Counted from the stretch's first letter, positions 31,088 through 39,016 are shown. The stretch: 40,815 nucleotides of DNA from an uncultured Oscillospiraceae bacterium (GCA_947625845.1 CANQQB010000014.1:1-40815); one strand, 5' to 3'. Translations and numbers: made by a program. Notes: generated from the letters alone by a model not told the origin.

Positions 31088-31498
31088 TCAGCCATACCCG
31101 TGGGTAGCGTGCCTCCACTGCCCATCGCTGTCCCGCACAAGTATCCATTGCCAATCCTCATAGGTAGAGTTTGGCGCCAGCGAACCATCTCCGCCCGATG
31201 AATCTACATCAAAGTCTGAGTAAAGAACGATGGCCTCATCCGCGTCATATCGTTTCGCCCATTCGTCAAACGCGCCGGAAAAGGTATCGCCAGGATAACA
31301 GAGTTTTGTGAGGGTGCAGCCGTCAAACACCTTGGAGAAATAGTCTTTCACCGTCTGAAACGCCGATTCGATCTCATCGTCCGTGTAAATCTCCGACGGT
31401 TTCCAGTCCGGGATCTCCACATCGCTGACCCTTCCTCCGCGGCAAGAGGACAGAAACAGCACGAGGAAAAGTGCAAGGGGGATCATGGCCTTTTTCAT
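31088..31498 (-). CDS. Small predicted lipoprotein, function unknown
   Basis: This 136-residue protein has a lipoprotein signal: basic start MKKAM, hydrophobic core (residues 6-16) and lipobox LSSC with the acylated Cys19. The mature part is acidic and soluble and ends with WILVRDSDGQWRHATHGYG, a tail seen in uncharacterised lipoproteins and secreted proteins of Clostridia. It lies 18 nt after the histidine kinase stop with an AAGGGGAG ribosome site, so it is probably the third gene of the two-component operon. It may act at the surface as an accessory or target of the sensor. I do not recognise a functional domain. Confidence 0.72.
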   Translation of the reverse strand: MKKAMIPLALFLVLFLSSCRGGRVSDVEIPDWKPSEIYTDDEIESAFQTVKDYFSKVFDGCTLTKLCYPGDTFSGAFDEWAKRYDADEAIVLYSDFDVDSSGGDGSLAPNSTYEDWQWILVRDSDGQWRHATHGYG

Positions 31499-31516
31499 AA
31501 GAATATTTCTCCCCTT

Positions 31517-33445
31517 TTACGCCTTCTCGGCCGTGAGAGGTTTTTCTCCCTCTGCTATCTGCGGGACCTCCGGCTCTCTGGGCGGAGGCGAGGCGGCGGG
31601 GAAAATGAGCTCCGCCTTGAACAGGTCCCCGTCCAGGGTCAGCCGCATCTCGCCGCCCATGAGCTCCGTAAGGCTCCGGGCGATGGAAAGCCCCAGGCCG
31701 CTGCCCTCGGTGCTCCGGGAGCTGTCCCCCCGGACAAAGCGCTCCATCAGCTCGTCGGCGGGCATGTCCAGCGGCGCGTGGGAGATGTTTTTCACCGCGA
31801 TCACCGTCTGCCCCTCCCGCTCGATCAAATCAAAATAGGCCCGTGTGCCCGGCTGGGCATATTTGATGATGTTGGTGATGAAATTGTCCAGCACCCGGCC
31901 CAGCAGCCGCCCGTCCGCCAGGACCCATGTCTCCTGCTCCGGCGTGTGCACGACCGGCTCCACGCCGGCGCCGGTGAGCCGTTCGGCGTACTCCCCCACC
32001 GACTGCTCCAAAAGCTCCCGCACGTCCAGTATCTCCGCGTGCACCGGCATGACGCCGCTGGCGGCCTTGGACGCCTCGATCACGTCCTCCGTCAGCTTCT
32101 TCAGCTTGGCGCTCTGCCGGTCCAGCACGTCCAGATACTCCCGACGGGTCTGCTCCGGCAGATCCTCACGCTTCAATAGCTCGATGTAGTTGATGATGGA
32201 GGTCAGAGGCGTTTTCAGGTCGTGGCTGACGTTGGTGATGAGCTCGGTCTTCATCCGCTCGCTGCGCAGCCGCTCCTCCACCGCCAGGGCCATCCCGTCG
32301 CCGATGCTGTTCAGGTCCCGACCCAGATCCCGCCAGATAAAATGCAGCTGTTTTTCGTTGACCTTATAGGCCAGGTCCCCCGACGCCAGCGCCGCCGACG
32401 CGCCGCGTATGCGCCTCTGCTCCCGGTCCCAGCGGATGTAGCACAGAAATACCACCGCGTCAAACGCCATCAAAACCAGGATGATGCGGGTGGTGCTGTA
32501 GTTAAAAAGAGCATAGACAACGCTCAGCAGCAAAAAGTCGGAATAGGGCAGCATCGCGCTCAGCAGCAAAAGCAGGTGTATCGCGACCACGCCTGACACC
32601 AGCGCCACAGGCGTGATCTTTTTCACCACCCGCCGCGTCAGCAGTCGGTCCGTGAACACGCCGGCGGAGAACTGGTTTGCCAGTATAAGCGCCAGCGCGC
32701 CGGCGCACCAGAGCAGAAAGATCATCTGGAACTGATTCTGGTAGATATGCAGCAGACGCAGGACCTCACGCACCGTTGTGCCCAGCATGCTATAGAAGAA
32801 CATGCTCGTCACCATCGGCACAAGTACCAGGCCCAGCGCCGCTGCGTCGAAGGGCAGCCATCCAAGGACCGTGAGCGCACCCCTCTTTCCCAGTCGGACC
32901 GCGCCGATGATACCAACGGCCAGCGCGGCGGCGCTCAGCAGCGTAAAGATGATGCCCAGCGGCAGAAAAAGCCGCCGCATGGGAAATATCTCGTTGAATA
33001 CGTAATACTCCCGGTAGCACCCCCCGTATGGCTGGACCGGCAGGTTCACATAGCCGCGCAGATGATAGTGCGTATCGTGTCCCTGGACCGTGATCAGCGT
33101 GCCGTAATCGGTCACGTAGCAGGACGCGTCCGTCGTGGTGTCCGCGTAGATCCAGTGGCTCTCGTTGTCCTCCACCACATAGGAGAACGCGCTGCCCGCG
33201 TAGCTGCCAAGGGTATCGTTGGTTGGATCCTCCAGCCAGGTCAGATTCGCCGCCACGAAATTCAGCGCGTCCAACACGTATTCCCGAGCCATATTGGTCT
33301 CGGCGAAGGTAAAGTCGTCGCCGAACCAGCCGTCCTGGAGCACGTACCGGTACAGGCCCAGCGTCAGCACTGCTCCGGCGGAGAACAGGAAAAACAGGGC
33401 CAGCGCCAACAGCCTGACCCATAGCTTTTCCATCAGCCGAAACAT
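31517..33445 (-). CDS. Sensor histidine kinase with multi-pass membrane domain
   Basis: This 642-residue kinase has a first membrane helix (residues 9-31) and an extracytoplasmic domain of about 125 residues. A block of around six more helices follows (about 158-337), then a HAMP-like linker (338-395). The catalytic core has H-box NVSHDLKTPLTS with His408, N-box NFITNIIKYA, VKNISHAPL, F-box MERFVRGDSS and G2 GSGLGLSIARS. The C-terminal tail is Pro/Glu-rich. The ligand is unknown. It starts 4 nt after the response regulator, with GGAGGGG in the regulator end. Confidence 0.93.
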   Translation of the reverse strand: MFRLMEKLWVRLLALALFFLFSAGAVLTLGLYRYVLQDGWFGDDFTFAETNMAREYVLDALNFVAANLTWLEDPTNDTLGSYAGSAFSYVVEDNESHWIYADTTTDASCYVTDYGTLITVQGHDTHYHLRGYVNLPVQPYGGCYREYYVFNEIFPMRRLFLPLGIIFTLLSAAALAVGIIGAVRLGKRGALTVLGWLPFDAAALGLVLVPMVTSMFFYSMLGTTVREVLRLLHIYQNQFQMIFLLWCAGALALILANQFSAGVFTDRLLTRRVVKKITPVALVSGVVAIHLLLLLSAMLPYSDFLLLSVVYALFNYSTTRIILVLMAFDAVVFLCYIRWDREQRRIRGASAALASGDLAYKVNEKQLHFIWRDLGRDLNSIGDGMALAVEERLRSERMKTELITNVSHDLKTPLTSIINYIELLKREDLPEQTRREYLDVLDRQSAKLKKLTEDVIEASKAASGVMPVHAEILDVRELLEQSVGEYAERLTGAGVEPVVHTPEQETWVLADGRLLGRVLDNFITNIIKYAQPGTRAYFDLIEREGQTVIAVKNISHAPLDMPADELMERFVRGDSSRSTEGSGLGLSIARSLTELMGGEMRLTLDGDLFKAELIFPAASPPPREPEVPQIAEGEKPLTAEKA

Positions 33446-33449
33446 CCGG

Positions 33450-34136
33450 TCACCCCTCCAGCTTGTAGCCCTTGCCCCAGACCAGCTTCAAATACTGGGG
33501 CATCGCCGGGTTGATCTCCAGCTTCTCCCGCAGGTGTCGGATGTGCACCGCCACCGTGCCCTCGGCCCCCATGGGCTTGTCGTTCCACACGCGGCGGTAT
33601 ATCTCCCGGCTGGAGAAGACCTTGCCGGGGTTTTCCATGAAGAACTTCAGGATGTCGTATTCCTTGGGGGTGATGGTGATCTTCTCCCCGTCCACGGACA
33701 CCTCTTTGTTCTCGTCGTCCAGCTCGATGCCCCCGATGACCAGCACGGACGGCCGGTCCGTCATGGTGGCCGAGTGCATATAGCGGCGCAAGATGGCCTT
33801 GACGCGGGCCAGGACCTCCTGGGCATTGAAGGGCTTGGTCACATAGTCGTCCGCGCCAAGCTCCAGGCCCATGATCTTGTCCTCGTCCTCGCTCTTGGCC
33901 GTCAGTAAAATCACCGGCACGCTGCTGGTCTCCCGCAGCCGCTTCAGCGCGGACACGCCGTCCATCTCCGGCATCATCACGTCCAGAATGACCAGATGGA
34001 CCTCTTCCCTGTCCATCAGTTCCAGCGCCTCCAGGCCGTTGGCGGCCTCCAGCACGTTATATCCGTCTCCGGTGAGGTAGATGCGCAGCGCCCGACGGAT
34101 GTCGTTGTCGTCGTCGCAGACAAGCACGGTGTACAC
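33450..34136 (-). CDS. OmpR/PhoB-family response regulator
   Basis: This 228-residue regulator has a receiver domain with the acidic cluster CDDDN (residues 7-11), phospho-acceptor Asp52 (ILDVMMPEMDG), a switch Thr79 and Lys101 (VTKPF). The winged-helix DNA-binding domain follows (TPKEYDILKFFMENPGKVFSS... and VAVHIRHLREKLE). I place the start at GTG 34136 because GGAGGAGG lies 8 nt upstream and it puts the acidic cluster at the usual distance from the N-terminus; an ATG at 34154 lies before that ribosome site. A PhoB-type direct repeat upstream suggests autoregulation. Confidence 0.93.
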   Translation of the reverse strand: MYTVLVCDDDNDIRRALRIYLTGDGYNVLEAANGLEALELMDREEVHLVILDVMMPEMDGVSALKRLRETSSVPVILLTAKSEDEDKIMGLELGADDYVTKPFNAQEVLARVKAILRRYMHSATMTDRPSVLVIGGIELDDENKEVSVDGEKITITPKEYDILKFFMENPGKVFSSREIYRRVWNDKPMGAEGTVAVHIRHLREKLEINPAMPQYLKLVWGKGYKLEG

Positions 34137-34166
34137 GTCTATCGCCTCCTCCATCCTTCTGTATGA

Positions 34167-34221
34167 ATAGTAACACAAGTTACAAAAAGATGAAAGAGAA
34201 AAGTTCTTAAGAATTTCTTAA
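34167..34221 (-). promoter_or_regulatory. Promoter with PhoB-type direct repeat upstream of the two-component operon
   Basis: On the minus strand TTAAGAA occurs twice with an 11-bp period (34221-34215 and 34210-34204). A weak -35 (TTTCAT, 34195-34190), 17 nt and TACTAT (34172-34167) follow. Direct repeats at one helical turn just upstream of a poor -35 are the usual binding site of OmpR/PhoB regulators at activated promoters. Confidence 0.6.
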
Positions 34222-34228
34222 TTATGAC

Positions 34229-34264
34229 AAAAAATGACGCCTTGGATACAAAACCCAAGGCGTC
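34229..34264 (-). terminator. Intrinsic terminator after the P-type ATPase homologue
   Basis: GACGCCTTGG and CCAAGGCGTC (34236-34245 and 34255-34264) form a perfect 10-bp stem. On the minus strand it is followed by A and six T (34234-34229). It closes the fba-ATPase unit and lies just upstream of the two-component promoter. Confidence 0.88.
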
Positions 34265-34280
34265 AGGTGTTTTAATTGTG

Positions 34281-35978
34281 TCATTTAGGCACCTGCGCTT
34301 CCCGCAGCATGAACGCACGCAGGGAGTTGAGCACGGCCAGCAGCGCCACACCCACGTCCGCGAACACGGCCAGCCACAGCGGGCAGGTGCCGAACATATC
34401 CCAGATCAGGATAATAAGCTTGAAGGCCAGAGCGAACACGATGTTCTGCCAGACGATGGAACGGGTATGCTTGGCCGCAGCCATAGCCGTCACCACCTTG
34501 GACGGCGACGCACCCATGATGACCACGTCGGCCGCCTGGATGGCGGCGTCGGACCTGGCCCCGTGCAGGCTCACGCCCACATCCGCCTGGCGGATGCACT
34601 CGGCGCTGGTCTCCGCGTCGCCCACGAACATCAGGGTGCCCCGCTTGATCTGGCGGTTCTGGATCTGCTTGACCACGGCAACCTTTTCGTTGGCGGGCAG
34701 CTCGGGATAGAACTCGTCGATGCCCACCTGGCGGGCAAATTTTTCCGCGGCGGCGGCGCTGTCGTCGGCGAGCATGGCGATCTGCCGCTGCTTGTCCCAG
34801 GACAGGACCGTCACCGTGCCGGGCGCGTCGGGCTTTGCCACGCTGCCAAACAGAATACGGCCCGCGTACTGCCCGTTGATGGCCAGATACACGCAATCCT
34901 CCCCGGACGCGTCAGGACCAGGGTCCGCGCCGTTTTCCCGCAGGAAGTCCAGAGTCCCCAGAACGATCTGGCCCCCTTCTACCTCCGCCGTGATGCCGAA
35001 GCCGTCCTCGCTCTGGTGGAAGCTGCGGATAAGCTCGATGTAGATGACGCCCTTATAGGCGGCCTTGACAGCCTCCGCGTAGGCGTGGTCGGAGTAAGCG
35101 CAGGCGTGGGCAGCGATACGCAGGAACACGTCCGCGTCCGCCTTCTCGCTCTTGACGGCCAGGACCCGCAGCCCCTCCCCTTCCAGCGCGCCGGTCTTGT
35201 CAAAGACCACCGCCTGGACGCGGGCTACGTCGTCCATCGCGCAGGTGTTTTTGAAGAGAATCCCCTGCCGGGTGGCACCGCCGATACCGGCGAAGTAACT
35301 CAGCGGGACAGAGATGACGATGGCGCAGGGACAGGCGATGACCATCAGGACCAGCGCCCTATACACGCCCTCCGCCACGGTCGTGTGCAGCGCCAGCGGG
35401 GACACCACGGCGATGACCGCCGCGATGCCCAATACCACCGGCGTATAGATACGCGCGAAGTGGGAGATAAATTCCTCCGTGCGGCCCTTGGGTCCCCTGT
35501 CGGCGCGCACGTCCGCCAGGACGGCGCTGGCCTCCGGAGAGCGGTTTTCCATCAGCCCCTCTATGTTCTGACGGACCTTCGCCACGGCATAGCCCTGGAA
35601 AAGCTCGCCAAGCTGGTAGAGGATCATCACGCTGGCGCCCTCGCTGGCCTGCCGGATGATCACGGAGGCCAGCGCGACGACGCTCATGAGAAGACTCTCG
35701 TCCAAAAGGTGCTTATGGAAGATATTCGCTACGGCCCGGATGAACACGTCGTACCCGGCGCACAGGATCGCCAGCACGTTCAGCACGACGCTCAGCCAGG
35801 GCAGCAGGTCCTCGGATACCAGACCACCCACGAAGAACACGACCGACGCGGCCAGCCGCCAGACCATCACCGTGTCAAAGCCGTGGTGCTCGTGGTGATG
35901 CTCCTGCATGCAGCTGTCGCATGTGCAGTCGTGCCCGTGACCGGCCACGGCCTCTTTTATCTCCCGGATAAAACTCAT
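34281..35978 (-). CDS. Degenerate heavy-metal P-type ATPase homologue lacking the actuator domain
   Basis: This 565-residue protein is a PIB-type metal ATPase homologue with a His/Cys-rich N-terminus (residues 14-32). It keeps the membrane metal site: Cys-Pro-Cys 216-218, Lys520 in helix 7 and Asp541 in helix 8, as in Zn/Cd/Pb pumps. It also keeps Asp260 in a modified phosphorylation loop (DKTGALEG for DKTGTLT). The ~110-residue actuator domain with TGES is absent: NRSPEASAVLADV (145-157) runs straight into GRTEEFISHFARIYTP (165-180). The HP motif is SDHA (296-299), TGD is ADD (404-406) and GDGxND is GDAETS (453-458). It is intact as an open frame, 3 nt after fba. Transport is unlikely; a metal-sensing, scaffold or relic role is possible. 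Confidence 0.85.
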   Translation of the reverse strand: MSFIREIKEAVAGHGHDCTCDSCMQEHHHEHHGFDTVMVWRLAASVVFFVGGLVSEDLLPWLSVVLNVLAILCAGYDVFIRAVANIFHKHLLDESLLMSVVALASVIIRQASEGASVMILYQLGELFQGYAVAKVRQNIEGLMENRSPEASAVLADVRADRGPKGRTEEFISHFARIYTPVVLGIAAVIAVVSPLALHTTVAEGVYRALVLMVIACPCAIVISVPLSYFAGIGGATRQGILFKNTCAMDDVARVQAVVFDKTGALEGEGLRVLAVKSEKADADVFLRIAAHACAYSDHAYAEAVKAAYKGVIYIELIRSFHQSEDGFGITAEVEGGQIVLGTLDFLRENGADPGPDASGEDCVYLAINGQYAGRILFGSVAKPDAPGTVTVLSWDKQRQIAMLADDSAAAAEKFARQVGIDEFYPELPANEKVAVVKQIQNRQIKRGTLMFVGDAETSAECIRQADVGVSLHGARSDAAIQAADVVIMGASPSKVVTAMAAAKHTRSIVWQNIVFALAFKLIILIWDMFGTCPLWLAVFADVGVALLAVLNSLRAFMLREAQVPK

Positions 35979-35981
35979 AAA

Positions 35982-36950
35982 TCAGGCCTTGCCAGCGCAG
36001 CCCAGCACGTCCACCAGCTTGTGGCGTACCAGTTCCTTGATGTTGGCGCGGGCGGGCTTCAGGTACTCGCGGGGGTCGAACTTGTCGGGGTGCTCGTCGA
36101 AGAACTGACGGATGGTGCCGGTCATGGCAAGACGCAGGTCGGAGTCGATGTTGATCTTGCACACGCTCAGCGTCGCGGCCTTGCGAAGCTGTTCCTCGGG
36201 GATACCCACGGCGTCGGGCATCTTGCCGCCGTGCTCGTTGATCATCTTCACGTAGTTCTGGGGAACGGAGGAAGAGCCATGCAGCACGATGGGGAAGCCG
36301 GGCAGACGCTTGGAGACCTCTTCCAGCACGTCGAAGCGCAGGGGAGGCGGAACCAGGATACCCTTCTCGTTGCGGGTGCACTGAGCGGCGGTGAACTTGT
36401 AAGCGCCGTGGCTGGTGCCGATGGCGATGGCCAAGCTGTCGCAGCCGGTCTTGGAGACGAACTCCTCGACCTCTTCCGGATGGGTGTAAGAGGAATCCTC
36501 GGCGGAGACCTTCACCTCGTCCTCCACGCCGGCCAGGGTACCCAGCTCGGCCTCCACGACCACGCCGTGGTCATGGGCATACTCGACCACCTTGCGGGTG
36601 ATCTCGATGTTCTCCTGGAAAGGCTTGGAGGAAGCGTCGATCATGACGGAGGTAAAGCCGCCGTCGATGCAGCTCTTGCAGGTCTCGAAGTCGGGGCCGT
36701 GGTCCAGATGCAGCACCACGGGGATCTCCGGACATTCCGCCACGGCGGCCTCCACCAGCTTCACCAGATAGGTGTGGTTGGCGTAGGCGCGGGCACCCTT
36801 GGACACCTGCAGGATCACGGGGGCGTGCTCTTCCCGGCAGGCCTCGGTGATGCCCTGGACGATCTCCATGTTGTTGACGTTGAAAGCGCCGATGGCGTAG
36901 CCGCCGTCATAGGCTTTCTTGAACATTTCGGTGGATGTTACGAGAGGCAT
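35982..36950 (-). CDS. fba: Class II fructose-bisphosphate aldolase
   Basis: Class II aldolases split fructose 1,6-bisphosphate into DHAP and glyceraldehyde 3-phosphate using a divalent metal, normally zinc. The 322-residue protein shows IGAFNVNNMEIVQGI, the metal His in VVLHLDHGPDFETC, EAELGTLAG with the catalytic-side Glu, AIGTSHGAYKF, and VLHGSSSVPQ followed by KINIDSDLR. AAGGAGAG precedes the ATG. It is divergent from pfp, which makes its substrate, and is followed after 3 nt by the P-type ATPase homologue. Confidence 0.96.
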   Translation of the reverse strand: MPLVTSTEMFKKAYDGGYAIGAFNVNNMEIVQGITEACREEHAPVILQVSKGARAYANHTYLVKLVEAAVAECPEIPVVLHLDHGPDFETCKSCIDGGFTSVMIDASSKPFQENIEITRKVVEYAHDHGVVVEAELGTLAGVEDEVKVSAEDSSYTHPEEVEEFVSKTGCDSLAIAIGTSHGAYKFTAAQCTRNEKGILVPPPLRFDVLEEVSKRLPGFPIVLHGSSSVPQNYVKMINEHGGKMPDAVGIPEEQLRKAATLSVCKINIDSDLRLAMTGTIRQFFDEHPDKFDPREYLKPARANIKELVRHKLVDVLGCAGKA

Positions 36951-36986
36951 AATAGAATCTCTCCTTCACAAAAATTTTTTGCACCC

Positions 36987-37015
36987 TTTATTTTAACGCA
37001 TGTTTGTGCTATAAT
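36987..37015 (+). promoter_or_regulatory. Promoter of pfp, extended -10, overlapping that of fba
   Basis: TATAAT (37010-37015) with an upstream TGc makes an extended -10; the -35 at 17 nt is weak (TTTATT, 36987-36992). The start near 37022 gives a leader of about 25 nt with TGGAGGG. It covers almost the same bases as the fba promoter. Confidence 0.65.
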
Positions 37016-37018
37016 CAA
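36990..37018 (-). promoter_or_regulatory. Promoter of fba, overlapping that of pfp
   Basis: On the minus strand TTGATT (37018-37013), a 17-nt spacer and TAAAAT (36995-36990) form a near-consensus promoter. The predicted start near 36983 leaves about 32 nt of leader with a strong ribosome site. Confidence 0.7.
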
Positions 37019-37046
37019 CAAAAACATTTTATTTGGAGGGAAAATT

Positions 37047-38288
37047 ATGCCAGAAAAACTTGTTGGGGCCTGCATCATCGGCCAGTCCGGCGGCCCCACG
37101 TCCGTCATCAACGCCAGCGCTTACGGCGCCATCAGCGCCGCTCTGGAGGCCGAGGAGATCACCCAGGTCCTGGGCGCCGACCACGGCATCACCGGCGTGC
37201 TCGCCGACAAGCTCTACGATATGGGCCAGGAAGACCCCCAGGAGCTGGCCTATCTGAAAAACACCCCGTCCTCCGAGCTGGGCTCCTGCCGGTACAAGCT
37301 GGCCGACCCCGAGGCGGATGACACGGACTATAAGCGCATACTGGAGGTGTTCAAGAAGCACAACGTCCGCTATTTCTTCTATAACGGCGGCAACGACTCC
37401 ATGGACACCTGCGACAAGATCAGCCGCTTTATGTCCAAGTCCGGCTGGGACTGCCACGTGATGGGCATCCCCAAGACCATCGACAACGACCTGTGGGGCA
37501 CCGACCACTGCCCCGGCTTCGCCTCCGCCGCCAAGTATATCGCCACCAGCGCCATGGAAGTGTCCAAGGACAGCAAGGTCTACCCCACCGGCCAGGTCAC
37601 CATCATGGAGATAATGGGCCGTCACGCGGGCTGGCTGGCAGGTTCCGCAGCCTTGGCGTCCTATTTTGGCGCGGGTCCCGACCTGGTCTATCTGCCGGAG
37701 ACCGACTTTGACCAGGACGCGTTCCTGAACGACGTGGAGCGCATCTACAACGAGAAGAAAAACTGCCTGGTGGCCGTGTCCGAGGGCCTGCATTATGCCG
37801 ACGGCACCTTCGTATCCGAGGCTAAGACCAGCGCCACCGACGGCTTTGGTCACGCACAGCTTGGCGGTCTGGCCGCTCGTCTTGGAGAGCTGGTCAAGGC
37901 CCGCACCGGCGCAAAGGTCCGGCCCATCGAGCTGAGCCTTTTGCAGCGCTGCGGCGCGCACCTGGCCTCCGCCACCGACCTGGAGGAAGCCGAGATGGCC
38001 GGCCGCAAGGCTGTGGAGGCCGCCGTCGCCGGCGAGACCGGCAAGATGGTCGCCTTTGAGCGGACCTTTGACGAGAATGGCAAGTACGTGTGCAAATACG
38101 TCCTGCTGCCTCTGACCACCGTCGCCAACGCGGAGAAGAAGGTCCCCATGGAGTGGATCACCCCGGAGCACAACTTTGTGACCAAGGACTTCATCGACTA
38201 CGTCCTTCCCCTGATCCAGGGTGAGCCGGAGCGTCCCACGGAGAACTCCCTGCCCCGTTATGCCAAGCTCAAGAAGGTCCAGGCGTAA
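37047..38288 (+). CDS. pfp: PPi-dependent-type 6-phosphofructokinase
   Basis: This enzyme phosphorylates fructose 6-phosphate, probably with pyrophosphate instead of ATP. The 413-residue protein has GQSGGPTSVINAS (residues 12-24), YNGGNDSMDT with Asp117 where ATP enzymes have Gly, IPKTIDNDLWGTDHCPGF with Lys143 where ATP enzymes have Gly, and MEIMGRHAGWLAG. Asp and Lys at these two sites are the known marker of PPi specificity. The ATG follows TGGAGGG. A much longer in-frame open stretch upstream is antisense to the minus-strand genes and is not coding. The reaction is reversible with PPi, which would allow gluconeogenic flow. Confidence 0.92.
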   Translation: MPEKLVGACIIGQSGGPTSVINASAYGAISAALEAEEITQVLGADHGITGVLADKLYDMGQEDPQELAYLKNTPSSELGSCRYKLADPEADDTDYKRILEVFKKHNVRYFFYNGGNDSMDTCDKISRFMSKSGWDCHVMGIPKTIDNDLWGTDHCPGFASAAKYIATSAMEVSKDSKVYPTGQVTIMEIMGRHAGWLAGSAALASYFGAGPDLVYLPETDFDQDAFLNDVERIYNEKKNCLVAVSEGLHYADGTFVSEAKTSATDGFGHAQLGGLAARLGELVKARTGAKVRPIELSLLQRCGAHLASATDLEEAEMAGRKAVEAAVAGETGKMVAFERTFDENGKYVCKYVLLPLTTVANAEKKVPMEWITPEHNFVTKDFIDYVLPLIQGEPERPTENSLPRYAKLKKVQA

Positions 38289-38305
38289 AAGATATACAGA
38301 AAACG

Positions 38306-38336
38306 CGGCCTCTGGCAAACGCCAGAGGCCGTTTTC
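38306..38336. terminator. Bidirectional terminator between pfp and hypB
   Basis: CGGCCTCTGGC (38306-38316) pairs with GCCAGAGGCCG (38321-38331) around AAAC. TTTTCTT follows on the plus strand, and the left flank (AGAAAACG) gives CGTTTTCT on the minus strand, so it can serve both convergent units. Confidence 0.88.
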
Positions 38337-38347
38337 TTATGCTGTTT

Positions 38348-39016
38348 TCAGCCGTTCCAGGCGGCGGTCTGCGCCAGCAGCCAGTTCTCCCAGGCCTGGA
38401 AGCCCTCGCCGGTCTTTGCCGACACCGGGAAGATGGCCAGGTCCGGATTGCGCATATGGGCATACTGGACCACCTTGTCCATGTCAAAGTCAAAGTACGG
38501 CAGCACATCGATCTTATTGATGACGAGCGCGTGGCAGACCTCAAACATCAGTGGGTATTTCAAGGGCTTGTCGTGCCCCTCCGGCACGGACAGGATGGCC
38601 ACATTTTTGCCGGCTCCCGTGTCAAATTCCGCCGGGCACACCAGATTGCCCACATTCTCCAGAACGACCAGGTCAAAGTTTTCCGCACCGATCTCCCGAA
38701 GGCCCTGCTCCGTCATGCCGGCGTCTAAATGGCACATGCCGCCGGTGTGTATCTGGATGGCCTTGGCGCCGGCGGCGGTGATGGCCTCCGCGTCCACGGT
38801 GGAGTCGATGTCCGCCTCCATGACGCCGATGCGCAGCCGGTCCTTCAGGTCGCCGATGGTCCTCTTGAGCGTGGTGGTCTTGCCCGCGCCGGGGGACGAC
38901 ATCAGATTGACGAGGAACGTCTTTTGTCCCTTCAATTCCCGGCGGATACGGTCCGCCTCGGCATTATTGTCCGCAAAGACGCTCTGTTTGACCTCAATGA
39001 CCCGTACTCTGTCCAT
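38348..39016 (-). CDS. hypB: Hydrogenase/nickel-enzyme GTPase HypB
   Basis: HypB is a SIMIBI GTPase that, with HypA, delivers nickel to [NiFe] hydrogenase or other nickel enzymes. The 222-residue protein has Walker A SSPGAGKTTTL (residues 40-50), ADIDSTVDA, the dimer-interface metal site GGMCHLDAGM and NVGNLVCPAEFD, EGHDKPLKYPLMF and a G4 motif NKID. The N-terminal His-rich stretch and the CxxCGC motif of some HypB proteins are absent, so only the G-domain metal site remains. Its start overlaps the hypA end by 23 nt. Confidence 0.95.
   Translation of the reverse strand: MDRVRVIEVKQSVFADNNAEADRIRRELKGQKTFLVNLMSSPGAGKTTTLKRTIGDLKDRLRIGVMEADIDSTVDAEAITAAGAKAIQIHTGGMCHLDAGMTEQGLREIGAENFDLVVLENVGNLVCPAEFDTGAGKNVAILSVPEGHDKPLKYPLMFEVCHALVINKIDVLPYFDFDMDKVVQYAHMRNPDLAIFPVSAKTGEGFQAWENWLLAQTAAWNG

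Noticed and set aside
34281-35978. ATPase homologue as a simple sequencing frameshift or pseudogene
   Set aside because: The frame is uninterrupted, the membrane ligands are preserved, and the losses affect several separate motifs plus one exact domain, which a single error cannot explain. Slow decay cannot be excluded without relatives.
34224-37046. Very long plus-strand open frame continuous with pfp (over 1,350 codons in all)
   Set aside because: It is antisense to the two well-supported minus-strand genes (ATPase homologue, fba), has no recognisable domain, and pfp has its own promoter, ribosome site and ATG at 37047.
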